Made by a program: the position numbers and the translations under genes
NCBI RefSeq assembly: GCF_013396335.1
Contig: NZ_JABWSY010000004.1
Coordinates: 62,001-126,000, forward strand
Length of the DNA stretch: 64,000 nt
Direction: 5' to 3'
DNA from: Bacillus sp. EB106-08-02-XG196
GTDB lineage: Bacteria; Bacillota; Bacilli; Bacillales; Cytobacillaceae
Shown here: piece by piece, positions 26,246 through 34,851 of the stretch
How positions within the stretch are numbered: position 1 is the first letter of the stretch
Layout: every line of letters starts with the position of its first letter
Notes under the pieces: model-generated
Databases searched by the model: none
The model's input: the letters and a program-made list of their open reading frames with translations, nothing else
Told to the model about the DNA's origin: nothing

Positions 26246-27898
26246 GTGGACAATCTAAGTTCTAATTTTATAAAAGATGTTATGATTAAGGATTTGGAAT
26301 CTGGCAAACACGATAAAATTATCACTCGTTTCCCTCCAGAGCCCAATGGATATTTACATATTGGTCATGCTAAATCCATCATCATTAATTTTGGATTAGC
26401 GGATGAATTTAACGGAAAAACCAATTTACGATTTGATGACACCAATCCGTTAAAGGAAGATGTCGAATATGTTAATTCCATTAAAGAAGACGTGAAATGG
26501 CTTGGATTTGAATGGGATAACTTATATTTTGCTTCAGATTATTTTGAAGAAATGTACAAACGGGCTGTGCTGTTAATTAAAAAAGGACTTGCCTATGTGG
26601 ATGACCTGTCCGCTGACGAAATTCGTGAGTACCGTGGCACCTTGACCTCTCCTGGTAAAGAGAGCCCTTATCGTGATCGTTCGGCCGAGGAGAATCTTGA
26701 TTTATTTGAACGGATGAGAAACGGAGAATTTACAAATGGTCAAAAGGTTCTGCGTGCAAAAATTGATATGAAATCTCCAAATATCAATTTACGTGATCCT
26801 GTCATTTATCGAATTGCTCATGCAACACACCATAACACAGGCGATAAATGGTGTATCTATCCGATGTATGCTTTTGCTCATCCTTTAGAGGATGCAATTG
26901 AAGACGTAACTCATTCCATTTGTACCGTTGAGTTTGAAGACCAACGTCCACTTTATAACTGGATAGTGGAACAATGCGAAATGGAAAGTACGCCGCAACA
27001 AATTGAATTTGGCCGCTTAAACGTGACGAACACCGTAATGAGCAAGCGTAAGCTTAAGCAGCTTGTGGACGAAGGGTTTGTTGATGGCTGGGATGATCCA
27101 AGGATGCCTACAATCTCTGGAATGAGACGAAAAGGTTTTACCCCTGATTCGATTCGTAATTTCGTTCGTGAGACAGGTGTAGGGAAAGGTTCTGGCGCCG
27201 TAGATTCCCAAATGCTTGAACACTTTGTTAGAGAAGACTTAAAATTAAAAGCTCCTCGGACAATGGGAATTCTAAATCCATTAAAAGTTGTCATCACAAA
27301 CTATCCAGAAGGGCAAATTGAATTACTTGATGCCGAGATTAATCCTGAAGTTCCAGAAATGGGTTTACGGAAAATTCCATTTTCTCGTGAAATCTACATC
27401 GAAAAAGACGATTTCATGGAAAATCCTCCGGCTAAATATTTCCGCCTCTTCCCTGGTAATGAGGTACGCCTTAAACATGCTTATTTTATTAAATGCGAAG
27501 AAGTCATCAAGGATGTAAACGGAGAAGTTGTTGAACTTCGCTGCACCTATGACCCGCTAACCAAAAGTGGTACTGGCTTTACTGGCCGTAAGGTAAAAGG
27601 TACCATTCATTGGGTGGAAGCAACCAATTCCGTGCCAGCGGAGTTTCGTTTATACGAACCACTTATTCTCGATAAAACTGAAGAAGAAGAGGAAGATAAA
27701 ACCTTCCTTGATAACGTAAATCCTGAATCTCTAGTGGTATTACAAGGATTTGTTGAGCCAAACATGCGCGAAAGCAGACCTTATGACAAATTCCAATTTT
27801 TTAGACATGGATATTTCAATGTAGATCCAAAGCATACGACAGTAGATAAACTCGTCTTTAACCGAATTGTTTCTTTAAAAAGTTCATTTAAGATATAA
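26246..27898 (+). CDS. glnS: Glutaminyl-tRNA synthetase
   Basis: 550 residues from the GTG at 26246, preceded by SD aaagaggt eight bases upstream; the open frame extends further upstream without SD. Class I synthetase motifs: '[15 protein letters not shown]' (HIGH) and 'VMSKRKL' (KMSKS), with the GlnRS-type 'RFDDTNP' and '[11 protein letters not shown]' regions. Most Bacilli lack GlnRS and make Gln-tRNA through GatCAB, so this gene suggests acquisition by transfer. It has its own terminator. Confidence 0.9.
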   Translation: MDNLSSNFIKDVMIKDLESGKHDKIITRFPPEPNGYLHIGHAKSIIINFGLADEFNGKTNLRFDDTNPLKEDVEYVNSIKEDVKWLGFEWDNLYFASDYFEEMYKRAVLLIKKGLAYVDDLSADEIREYRGTLTSPGKESPYRDRSAEENLDLFERMRNGEFTNGQKVLRAKIDMKSPNINLRDPVIYRIAHATHHNTGDKWCIYPMYAFAHPLEDAIEDVTHSICTVEFEDQRPLYNWIVEQCEMESTPQQIEFGRLNVTNTVMSKRKLKQLVDEGFVDGWDDPRMPTISGMRRKGFTPDSIRNFVRETGVGKGSGAVDSQMLEHFVREDLKLKAPRTMGILNPLKVVITNYPEGQIELLDAEINPEVPEMGLRKIPFSREIYIEKDDFMENPPAKYFRLFPGNEVRLKHAYFIKCEEVIKDVNGEVVELRCTYDPLTKSGTGFTGRKVKGTIHWVEATNSVPAEFRLYEPLILDKTEEEEEDKTFLDNVNPESLVVLQGFVEPNMRESRPYDKFQFFRHGYFNVDPKHTTVDKLVFNRIVSLKSSFKI

Positions 27899-27936
27899 AA
27901 AGTAGAACCTGGCATAATGCCAGGTTCTACTTTTTA
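27897..27936. terminator. Bidirectional terminator between glnS and the PAS kinase gene
   Basis: Arms aaaaagtagaacctggca / tgccaggttctacttttt: an 18-bp stem with T runs on both strands, between convergent genes. Confidence 0.9.
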
Positions 27937-27946
27937 TATCTTCAGC

Positions 27947-28996
27947 TTATTTTGGGATTTCTAGGATTACTCTTGTCCCCTTTCCAGGTGAGGAGTTAAT
28001 CGTCAGTTCTCCTCCAACTGCCCGCGCTCTTTCATCCATACTGAAAAGCCCAACACCACGGGTTTGGGAGCCTGTCTCAAAGCCTCTCCCCTTATCTTCT
28101 ATCATTACCCTGACACTCTGGTCAAAATCTCTAACGGTAACAGCCGCCTCGGATACTTCTGCGTACTTTCTTATATTTGTTAATGCTTCCTGAATGATCC
28201 GGTAAATGGTTAATTCAATACTTATATCGAGTCGGCGTTTTAACAAACATTCAAAAAAAACGTCAATATGATAGTTCTCAGAAAAGCGGGAAAGGAAGGA
28301 ACGAATCGCAGGAACAAGTCCAAGGTCATCCAATACTGATGGACGCAATTCCCATGATATATCGCGAATTTCTTCAATTAATTGGGTTGCTTCCCTTTGC
28401 ATTTGATGGAGAAGCGGATGATCTAATTCTGACAATAAACGATTTATTGTAATTAGATGACTATATAGATTTTGACCAATGCCATCATGTAAATTTCGTG
28501 ATAATCGCTTTCGTTCTTCCTCTTGAACATCAATGATGGTTGTCATCATTTTTTGAAGTTCCTGTTCCACTCTTTTTCGTTCTGTTATTTCGTATCGAAT
28601 CGCCAAATATTGATAGGGCTTCCCCTTATCATTTAAGAAAGGAACGATTGTAGTATCTACCCAATAATAGCTTCCATCTTTGGCACGGTTACGGATTTCA
28701 CCTTTCCAAACATCCCCAGCACCAATCGTTCTCCACATTTCCTTAAAAAACTCTGCAGAGTGGTAGCCGGAATTTAATATCCGATGGTCCTGCCCCATCA
28801 GCTCATCTTTTGTATACTTTGAAATTTGAATAAATTGTTCATTTATATATGTAATTGTTCCTCTAGAATCCGTTATTGCTACAATGGAAGATTCATCAAG
28901 GGCAAATTTTATATCCATTAATTCTTGAATTGACTTTTTTAATTCCAACTCTAGGCTGGTGAGCTCATTTAGTGACTGCTGATGATTTGTCTCCAT
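27947..28996 (-). CDS. PAS-domain sensor histidine kinase (NreB-like output)
   Basis: 349 residues, no TM helix: N-terminal coiled coil, PAS domain plus PAC (about 30-145, 'ITYINEQFIQISKYTKDELMG', 'YQYLAIRYEITERK'), HisKA_3 with H170 ('RLSRNLHDGIGQNLYSH'), and HATPase ('EDKGRGFE', 'GVGLFSMDERARAVGG'). Staphylococcal NreB has the same output module, but its PAS domain holds four cysteines for an oxygen-sensing Fe-S cluster and none are present here. Last gene of a kinase / regulator / NreA / kinase group. Confidence 0.87.
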   Translation of the reverse strand: METNHQQSLNELTSLELELKKSIQELMDIKFALDESSIVAITDSRGTITYINEQFIQISKYTKDELMGQDHRILNSGYHSAEFFKEMWRTIGAGDVWKGEIRNRAKDGSYYWVDTTIVPFLNDKGKPYQYLAIRYEITERKRVEQELQKMMTTIIDVQEEERKRLSRNLHDGIGQNLYSHLITINRLLSELDHPLLHQMQREATQLIEEIRDISWELRPSVLDDLGLVPAIRSFLSRFSENYHIDVFFECLLKRRLDISIELTIYRIIQEALTNIRKYAEVSEAAVTVRDFDQSVRVMIEDKGRGFETGSQTRGVGLFSMDERARAVGGELTINSSPGKGTRVILEIPK

Positions 28997-28999
28997 GAC

Positions 29000-29461
29000 T
29001 TAAGCCCCTCCTCCTAAGATTTGGCTTCCTAAGAGCTGCTCAACAGATTCAGCTGACTCTTTCACCTGTTCTTGCTCATCTTCAGAAAAAGTGTATGACA
29101 CCCTCTTTCCAACAAGTAATACACCTTTTGGAGAGCCATTAAAAAATAAAGGTACCGCATAACAGGAAATAAGCTTCTCAGCAAGCATAATGGGATGGTC
29201 GGTTACTTTTCCATAGATATCATTCGGAAAGTCACTCAACATCATTGGACTACCGCTTGAAATGATCTTTCCAGCGATTCCTTTTCCAAAACGGACGGTA
29301 ATTCTCTTATATTTATCGTTTACGTTCCCTGAAGCATAGTGCCATCGAACATCGGGGCCAACTTCATTTTGAAGGGCAAGGGCAACAAAATCACAGCCTA
29401 CCTCCTTCAGTAACTGATTACAGACCTCCATTACCCCATTATTTTCTGTTATTTCTGTCAT
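29000..29461 (-). CDS. nreA: NreA-like GAF-domain nitrate receptor
   Basis: 153 residues forming a single GAF domain, the size of Staphylococcus carnosus NreA (about 152). Conserved-looking segments include 'GKGIAGKIISSG', 'LSDFPNDIYGK' and 'HPIMLAEKLISCYAVPLFFNG'. NreA binds nitrate and relieves inhibition of the NreB kinase. Its position between a NarL-type regulator and a HisKA_3 kinase supports the call; nitrate binding is inferred. SD aaggaga; 3 bp to the next gene. Confidence 0.75.
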   Translation of the reverse strand: MTEITENNGVMEVCNQLLKEVGCDFVALALQNEVGPDVRWHYASGNVNDKYKRITVRFGKGIAGKIISSGSPMMLSDFPNDIYGKVTDHPIMLAEKLISCYAVPLFFNGSPKGVLLVGKRVSYTFSEDEQEQVKESAESVEQLLGSQILGGGA

Positions 29462-29476
29462 TCGTTGGTCTTCTCC

Positions 29477-30130
29477 TTATATTCCATAACCTAATAGCCC
29501 CTTTTTAACCGCATATTCCACCAGTTCAGGTCTAGTCTTCATTTGCAGTTTTTCCATTAAGTTCCCCTTATGAGTTTCTACCGTTTTTACACTTATGACT
29601 AACTGTTCCGCTATTTCTTTGTTTGCATAACCTTTAGCTACAAGCGTTAGAACTTCCTTTTCACGCTCGGATAAAAGATGATAGGTATCATGGCTGTCAT
29701 GCTTAATGCTTCCTAAATATTCTTCCATTAATCTTTTAGTTGCTGCTGGATGAAGATATGCATCTCCGTTTGCAACTGATTCGATTGCTGCCATCAGCTC
29801 ATCATGAGGTGCACTTTTTAAAATACAACCTGATGCCCCTGCCTGTACCGCTCTAAATAGATATTCCTCATCATCATGCATCGTTAAAATCAAGATATTA
29901 GTTTCTGGCAGCTGCTTTTTTAATTCAGCAGTTGCAGTTAAACCATCCTTCCCATGCGGCATACTTAAGTCCATCACTACCACATTAGGTTTAAGCTTCA
30001 ACGCTTTTTTAATTCCTTCATTCCCCTCAGATGCTTCTCCAATCACTTCAATTTCAGGATTCGTATTTAATAGCATCTTCAAGCCGCTTCTTACAACAGC
30101 ATGGTCATCAACCAATAGGATTTTGATCAA
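29477..30130 (-). CDS. nreC: NarL/NreC-family response regulator
   Basis: 217 residues: receiver domain with D8/D9, phospho-acceptor D54 ('VVMDLSMPHGKDG'), K104-equivalent in 'ILKSAP', and a LuxR-type HTH (about 148-210, 'LLSEREKEVLTLVAKGYANKEIAEQL'). In S. carnosus NreC activates nitrate and nitrite reductase genes. TTG start with SD aaaggaga. It lies between two kinase genes, so which one phosphorylates it (or both) is open. Confidence 0.85.
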   Translation of the reverse strand: MIKILLVDDHAVVRSGLKMLLNTNPEIEVIGEASEGNEGIKKALKLKPNVVVMDLSMPHGKDGLTATAELKKQLPETNILILTMHDDEEYLFRAVQAGASGCILKSAPHDELMAAIESVANGDAYLHPAATKRLMEEYLGSIKHDSHDTYHLLSEREKEVLTLVAKGYANKEIAEQLVISVKTVETHKGNLMEKLQMKTRPELVEYAVKKGLLGYGI

Positions 30131-30150
30131 TTTTAACTCTCCTTTGCTCC

Positions 30151-30804
30151 CTATAAGGGAAGAGATAATTCAATAGATGTTCCTTCTCCTATTTTAGAGG
30201 AAATCACACACTGTCCGCCAGTTAGAAGCATTCTTTCCTTCATGGAGGCAATTCCAAATGCATAAGGATTCTTTGTAATGGTTTCTGTTTGAAATCCCTT
30301 GCCGAAATCTAGAATGGAAATCCTTAACTCATCTTCACTCCAGCAAAACTCCATCTTTACATTAGATGTATCCGCATATTTTGCGATATTTGCAAGTGCT
30401 TCCTGGCACACTCGAAAAACAGCAATACTATTTCGCTCTGTTATTTGCTGTTCTTCCCCAGTAGATGTTAAATCAACAAGAATACCAAAGGTAGACGTAT
30501 ATAACTTAATATAACTCTTCACCGCTGGAAGTAATCCAAGAGTAGTAAGGACAGGCGGGTGCAGCTCAACGGAAAGCAGTCTAATTTCTTGCATCGTTTT
30601 TTCAATCAACTGTGTCATTTCATTCAAGTGATTTTTTAAATGCGGCTGACTAATTCCAGATGCAACGAATTGTAGTCCAGTTAGAATACTAAACAGGTTT
30701 TGTCCAACACCTTCATGGAGTTCCAATGATATTCGTTTAATTTCCTCTTCCTGCGATTGAATAATATAAGAGTTAATTAGATGCTTTGATTCAGAATGCT
30801 CCAT
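30151..30804 (-). CDS. Sensor-less soluble histidine kinase (HisKA_3/HATPase only)
   Basis: 217 residues starting almost directly with the dimerisation domain: H30 in 'RISLELHEGVGQNL', then HATPase ('CQEALANIAKYA', 'LDFGKGFQTE', 'GIASMKERM'). No TM, PAS or GAF domain is present, so input must come from another protein, plausibly the NreA-like GAF product encoded two genes downstream. SD ggggggaagg before ATG. First of the four regulatory genes. Confidence 0.85.
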   Translation of the reverse strand: MEHSESKHLINSYIIQSQEEEIKRISLELHEGVGQNLFSILTGLQFVASGISQPHLKNHLNEMTQLIEKTMQEIRLLSVELHPPVLTTLGLLPAVKSYIKLYTSTFGILVDLTSTGEEQQITERNSIAVFRVCQEALANIAKYADTSNVKMEFCWSEDELRISILDFGKGFQTETITKNPYAFGIASMKERMLLTGGQCVISSKIGEGTSIELSLPL

Positions 30805-30841
30805 TACCTTCCCCCCTTATCTCTTTTTTATTTGAAAAAAC

Positions 30842-31114
30842 CTATACTTTTTTAAACGTATAGGTTAAACCACTTTCTAGGTCAGAAGCTGAAAACATAT
30901 CTTCTGATTGATTTACATTGCTAATAAGCGGTACTGCTAAAAAATATATATCATCAAAATAGAAACGGACATGTGTACGATCAGGACAGTTTTGGACTTT
31001 TTTTATTGCCCTTTTTACAGTAGGAGCTTGATCCCCACCCTCCTGATCAGAAATAGCGATTTCAACAGTCGCCCCAACGAATCTCTGTAATTCATCAACA
31101 TTAATGGGTTCCAC
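30842..31114 (-). CDS. Hypothetical protein of the molybdoenzyme cluster
   Basis: 90 residues from a GTG at 31114 (SD aaggga eight bases upstream, inside the end of the preceding gene, 14-bp overlap). Longer in-frame ORF to 31192 exists but lacks an SD. The sequence looks like a small beta-rich domain ('RFVGATVEIAISDQ', 'THVRFYFDDIYFLAVPLI') without cysteines or TM helices. I do not recognise it. Overlap and position between enzyme and regulatory genes suggest an accessory role. Confidence 0.65.
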   Translation of the reverse strand: MEPINVDELQRFVGATVEIAISDQEGGDQAPTVKRAIKKVQNCPDRTHVRFYFDDIYFLAVPLISNVNQSEDMFSASDLESGLTYTFKKV

Positions 31115-31412
31115 AGCTGTTACATCCCTTCTTGACTGGATAGATGAACATTTTGTAACCTTGCAGATACTCCCAAAACTTTGAATCCGCATGGTCCTCT
31201 ATGAATAGGATAGTTTCTTCCTCTGAGCTCCAATCACTCATTCCTTTTACTTCTGCGATCACCATTTCTGCTCCATCGATTGTCTTTTCCTCAAGAAACC
31301 AATTTAATCGCTTTTTCCCAAACATGTTTTTCAATAATTCATCAATATCGGCAGCAAAATCACCTGTTTGTTCTCGTATGAAACAAAAATCTAAATACGT
31401 TTCACTATTCAT
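31101..31412 (-). CDS. Hypothetical protein of the molybdoenzyme cluster
   Basis: 103 residues, acidic, no TM. It ends with 'KKGCNSCGTH', a CxxC pair right at the C-terminus that could bind metal or be redox-active. Overlaps the preceding small membrane gene by 8 bp and the following gene by 14 bp, showing tight translational coupling. No family recognised; chaperone-like or electron-transfer accessory function is possible. Confidence 0.7.
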   Translation of the reverse strand: MNSETYLDFCFIREQTGDFAADIDELLKNMFGKKRLNWFLEEKTIDGAEMVIAEVKGMSDWSSEEETILFIEDHADSKFWEYLQGYKMFIYPVKKGCNSCGTH

Positions 31413-31596
31413 TGATTTTCACACCCTTTTTATAAATAAGGAGTGCGGCAGGAAAAAGGATTACATTGAAGACTGCTGCAGCAATTGTGTTTGTATAATT
31501 TTCATAAAAATACTGATGAACCATATATTGTGTAGCAATAATATTTAACATTAAGACGGCTAAAAGGAGAGCAACACTTAGGTAACTACGCTTCAT
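31405..31596 (-). CDS. Small two-helix membrane protein
   Basis: 63 residues with two TM helices (about 5-27 and 36-55) and a Lys-rich end. It overlaps the Rieske gene by 11 bp and the next gene by 8 bp. I do not recognise it; in position it could anchor the soluble subunits of the adjacent redox complex. Confidence 0.7.
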   Translation of the reverse strand: MKRSYLSVALLLAVLMLNIIATQYMVHQYFYENYTNTIAAAVFNVILFPAALLIYKKGVKINE

Positions 31597-32110
31597 ATCG
31601 CTTCACCCCTACAGCAAAAACGGTTCCGTTTTCTACTTTCACATAAATCTCAGGGAGCGGGCGTCTAGGCGGACCAGCTGTAGGCGCACCTGTTTCAACG
31701 TCAAACTTCCCGTGATGACATGGGCAGAGCATTTCGCCCTCATCTTTCTTCCAAAATACAGGGCAGCGAAGATGAGTACAAGCATTTTGATAAGCAACAT
31801 ATTTCTCCTCGGATAACCTGATTAAAATCGCGCTATCATGCTCGCCTGGAAAATGGAAATCTACTGCATCGCCAATAGGTAAAGACTTTACATCGATAAT
31901 TTTCTGTTTTGGATATTTTTTGTCTCCCAGTCCGTTAAGCTCTTTCGCAGCCAATACACCCCAAGGAAGAGAGGAAACTGCAAATACACCTGCAGCTCCA
32001 ACTAATGTTTTCATAAACCCGCGGCGGTCGAGTTTTCGTTCATTATTGCGGTTTATATTATGTGTATAGTTATCTTCATTGAACGGGATTTTATTACTTT
32101 TATCTGTCAT
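31586..32110 (-). CDS. Rieske [2Fe-2S] protein with twin-arginine motif
   Basis: 174 residues. A twin-arginine motif 'RRGFMK' precedes a hydrophobic stretch (about 30-50), pointing to Tat-dependent export with retention as a membrane anchor. The C-terminal Rieske domain has ligands in 'CTHLRCPVFW' and 'CPCHHGKFD'. Small Rieske subunits of this kind partner molybdoenzymes (for example arsenite oxidase). SD ggaggg; 11 bp after the 4Fe-4S subunit gene. Confidence 0.85.
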   Translation of the reverse strand: MTDKSNKIPFNEDNYTHNINRNNERKLDRRGFMKTLVGAAGVFAVSSLPWGVLAAKELNGLGDKKYPKQKIIDVKSLPIGDAVDFHFPGEHDSAILIRLSEEKYVAYQNACTHLRCPVFWKKDEGEMLCPCHHGKFDVETGAPTAGPPRRPLPEIYVKVENGTVFAVGVKRYEA

Positions 32111-32121
32111 GTTAATCCCTC

Positions 32122-32682
32122 CTAAAACAATTTTGTGACACCCTGAAGGATACCAGGGAGATTCACTCTAACATTTGTTTCGCCTTCTAAATAAGGCATA
32201 CTTGTAACCCATTTACCATTATCTAAATTAAATTGCTTTTGCTTTGCTTCTATTTCTTCATCAGTTAACCATTGCAATGTATTTGATGGACATACACTTG
32301 CACACATTGGAGGGATTCCGTCTTTTGTACGGTCGATACAAAGATCGCACTTATACATTAGATTTTGCTCGGTATCAAACTTTGGTATACCGTATGGGCA
32401 GGCAATCGTACAGTTTTGACAGCCAATACACTTTTCCACAAGTGCCGAAAGAACGGCTCCTGTTTCATGAATTTGGATTGCTTGCGCCGGACAGCTTCTC
32501 GCACATGCTGGGTTCACACAGTGAAGGCACATTAGAGGCATAGTTTGACGGTTAACAAGCGGGTTAACATCGTAAACGTAGTTACGGTTACGCTCCTCAT
32601 GCCCTCCGCACTGTGTGCAGGCAGCCAAACACGAGCGACAGCCTATACAGTTTTCTAGTTCAAGATATAACCTCTTTTTCAT
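32122..32682 (-). CDS. 4Fe-4S electron-transfer subunit (NrfC/DmsB type)
   Basis: 186 residues with four cysteine clusters typical of the beta subunit of membrane molybdoenzymes: 'CIGCRSCLAACTQCGG', 'CLHCVNPACARSCP', 'CIGCQNCTIACPYG' and 'CDLCIDRTKDGIPPMCASVCP'. It would wire the molybdopterin subunit to the membrane quinol-oxidising subunit. Its ATG directly follows the catalytic-subunit stop. Confidence 0.88.
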   Translation of the reverse strand: MKKRLYLELENCIGCRSCLAACTQCGGHEERNRNYVYDVNPLVNRQTMPLMCLHCVNPACARSCPAQAIQIHETGAVLSALVEKCIGCQNCTIACPYGIPKFDTEQNLMYKCDLCIDRTKDGIPPMCASVCPSNTLQWLTDEEIEAKQKQFNLDNGKWVTSMPYLEGETNVRVNLPGILQGVTKLF

Positions 32683-34851
32683 TTACTGCACCTTCTTTAG
32701 TTCAAGTTTTTCAATCTGCGCTGCACAAGCTTTAAATTCCGGCATTCTTGACATTGGATCAAGAGCAGCAATCGTTAATAGATTAATAGATTTATCGTGA
32801 CCAAAATGATAGGGTACAAAAACCGTATCTTTTCGGATAGCTTCAGTGATTTTAACTTTATATTCAGCTTCGCCTCGACGAGTATATAGGCGAACCATTT
32901 CTTCATGTTTAATGTTATATTTTTCAGCTGTTTCTGGGTGTACTTCAACGTATGGCTCAGGACACATATCGCGTAAGAAATTAATTCTTCTCGTTTGATT
33001 ACCTGATAAATAATGATACACAACACGGCCTGTTGTTAAGCGCAATGGATATTCTTGATCCGGCTCTTCAGCTGGCGGACGGTATGGAAGTGCACAAATT
33101 TTTGCCTTTCCATCTGGATGATAGAATTTTTTATCTAAGAACATATGTGGAGTTCCTTCGTCATTCTCATCTTTACACGGCCAGAAAACTCCGTCTTGTT
33201 TGTCGATTTTATCCCATGTTGCACCATAATAATCAGCATATCCGCCTTTTGTTGCTAATCGGAACTCATCAGCAACATCTTTAGCTGTTTTTAGGTGAGA
33301 GAAATACTTTCCTCTTCCTAGGTATTCTGCAAGCTCTGCTTGGATCTGCCAATCTGGCTTTGATTCACCAAGTGGTTCTTGTGCTTTGTTAATTTTAATA
33401 ATACGTCCTTCAAGATTTGTTACTGTCCCTTCATCTTCAGACCATGTAACTGTCGGAAGAATGACATCTGCAAACTCTGCAGATTCTGAAAGATAGAAGT
33501 CCGCACATACCATGAAATCTAAACCTTTCATTGCTTTACGGACGAAGTTCAAATTCGGTGCTGATACAGCAGGATTCGAACAAAGCAGATACATAGCCCG
33601 AATGGTTTTTTGCTCCATTAATTCAAACATTTCATAAGCCGAAACACCTGGCTGCGGCATTTCTTCAGGAGTAATTCCCCAAACCTGGCAAACCTCTTCA
33701 ACATGCTTTGGATTTGTAATTTTGCGATAGCCTGGAAGTAAATCTGACTTCTGTCCATGCTCACGGCCGCCCTGACCATTTCCTTGACCTGTAAAAGTTG
33801 CAACACCAGATTTTGGCCGTCCAATTTTCCCTGTTACTAAGGCCATATTCGTATAGGCAGAAACATTATCTACCCCTTTATGCTGCTGCTCGATACCACG
33901 AGCAAACATTACGACTGCATTTGGTGCTTTCCCGTAAATTTCCGCTGCTCGGATAATCTTTTCAGGAGCAACACCTGTTAGCTCACTTGTATATTCTGGT
34001 GTAAATTCTTTTACTAATTCTTTTGTTTCTTCAAAACCATTTGTATGGTTATTAACAAATTCCTCATTTGCATAGCCATTTTGAATTAATAGATTCAAGA
34101 TTCCATTTGCAAGGGCAAGGTCTGTACCTGGTCTTAAATCCAAATGAACGTCCGCTCTTCTTGCAATTGGTGTTTCACGAGGGTCAGCTACAATTAAATA
34201 GCCTCCTCTTTCCTGTACCGCCCATACTCTAAACATTGAAGTGGGATGACATTCAGCAGTATTACTTCCCGCAATAAACAAACAATCCGTTTCATGAAGA
34301 TCTGTCCATGGTAAAGTGGATCCACGGTCTACACCGAAAGAACGGAGGAATCCGCCTGCCGCACTGGACATACAGAAACGACCATTATAGTCAATGTACC
34401 TTGTTTGCATAGCAACCCTTGCAAACTTTCCTGTTAAATAACATTTTTCATTGGTCATTGAAACACCGCTGAATACAGATAGAGTATCTTTTCCGTATTT
34501 GTTTTGAAGCTCTCCAAATCTTTTAGCAATTAAGCTATATGCTTCTTCCCATGTTGCTTCACGGAATCCTTCTTTTGTTCCTTTTAGGGAAGCATCATCA
34601 CGAATCAAAGGTTTCAAGATACGATCATCATGATTCGTTTGCTGATAGGCAGTAACTCCTTTTGGACACATTTTACCGACGGTTACTGGCCAATCATAGC
34701 GAGGCTCAACACCGATTATTTTATTGGTCTTTGTATTTACACGTAAATTCATCCCACATTGCATACCGCAATAGCTGCAGTGCGTTTTTACAAGAGTTTC
34801 ATTTGGATGACGGACATTTTCTATTTCCTTGAAAAACTTATCCCTTTGCAT
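32683..34851 (-). CDS. Molybdopterin oxidoreductase catalytic subunit, Nas/Nap nitrate-reductase type
   Basis: 722 residues. N-terminal [4Fe-4S] motif 'CSYCGMQCGMNL' ... 'KMCPKG', then the molybdenum ligand cysteine in 'GRFCMSSAAGGFLRSFG' and 'GSNTAECHPTS'. The RxCMxSA context is that of Nas/Nap nitrate reductases; formate dehydrogenases have His after the Cys/Sec. There is no Tat signal, so the subunit should stay in the cytoplasm. Most databases would label such a protein formate dehydrogenase or molybdopterin oxidoreductase. Overlaps the membrane-subunit gene by 14 bp. Confidence 0.85.
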   Translation of the reverse strand: MQRDKFFKEIENVRHPNETLVKTHCSYCGMQCGMNLRVNTKTNKIIGVEPRYDWPVTVGKMCPKGVTAYQQTNHDDRILKPLIRDDASLKGTKEGFREATWEEAYSLIAKRFGELQNKYGKDTLSVFSGVSMTNEKCYLTGKFARVAMQTRYIDYNGRFCMSSAAGGFLRSFGVDRGSTLPWTDLHETDCLFIAGSNTAECHPTSMFRVWAVQERGGYLIVADPRETPIARRADVHLDLRPGTDLALANGILNLLIQNGYANEEFVNNHTNGFEETKELVKEFTPEYTSELTGVAPEKIIRAAEIYGKAPNAVVMFARGIEQQHKGVDNVSAYTNMALVTGKIGRPKSGVATFTGQGNGQGGREHGQKSDLLPGYRKITNPKHVEEVCQVWGITPEEMPQPGVSAYEMFELMEQKTIRAMYLLCSNPAVSAPNLNFVRKAMKGLDFMVCADFYLSESAEFADVILPTVTWSEDEGTVTNLEGRIIKINKAQEPLGESKPDWQIQAELAEYLGRGKYFSHLKTAKDVADEFRLATKGGYADYYGATWDKIDKQDGVFWPCKDENDEGTPHMFLDKKFYHPDGKAKICALPYRPPAEEPDQEYPLRLTTGRVVYHYLSGNQTRRINFLRDMCPEPYVEVHPETAEKYNIKHEEMVRLYTRRGEAEYKVKITEAIRKDTVFVPYHFGHDKSINLLTIAALDPMSRMPEFKACAAQIEKLELKKVQ

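Noticed and set aside
31115..31192. Upstream extension of the 90-residue hypothetical protein
   Set aside because: It would overlap the previous gene by about 90 bp and has no SD, whereas the GTG at 31114 has one.
32683..34851. Formate dehydrogenase
   Set aside because: The residue after the Mo-ligand cysteine is Met (RFCMSSA), as in Nas/Nap, not His as in formate dehydrogenases; final proof needs a phylogeny.
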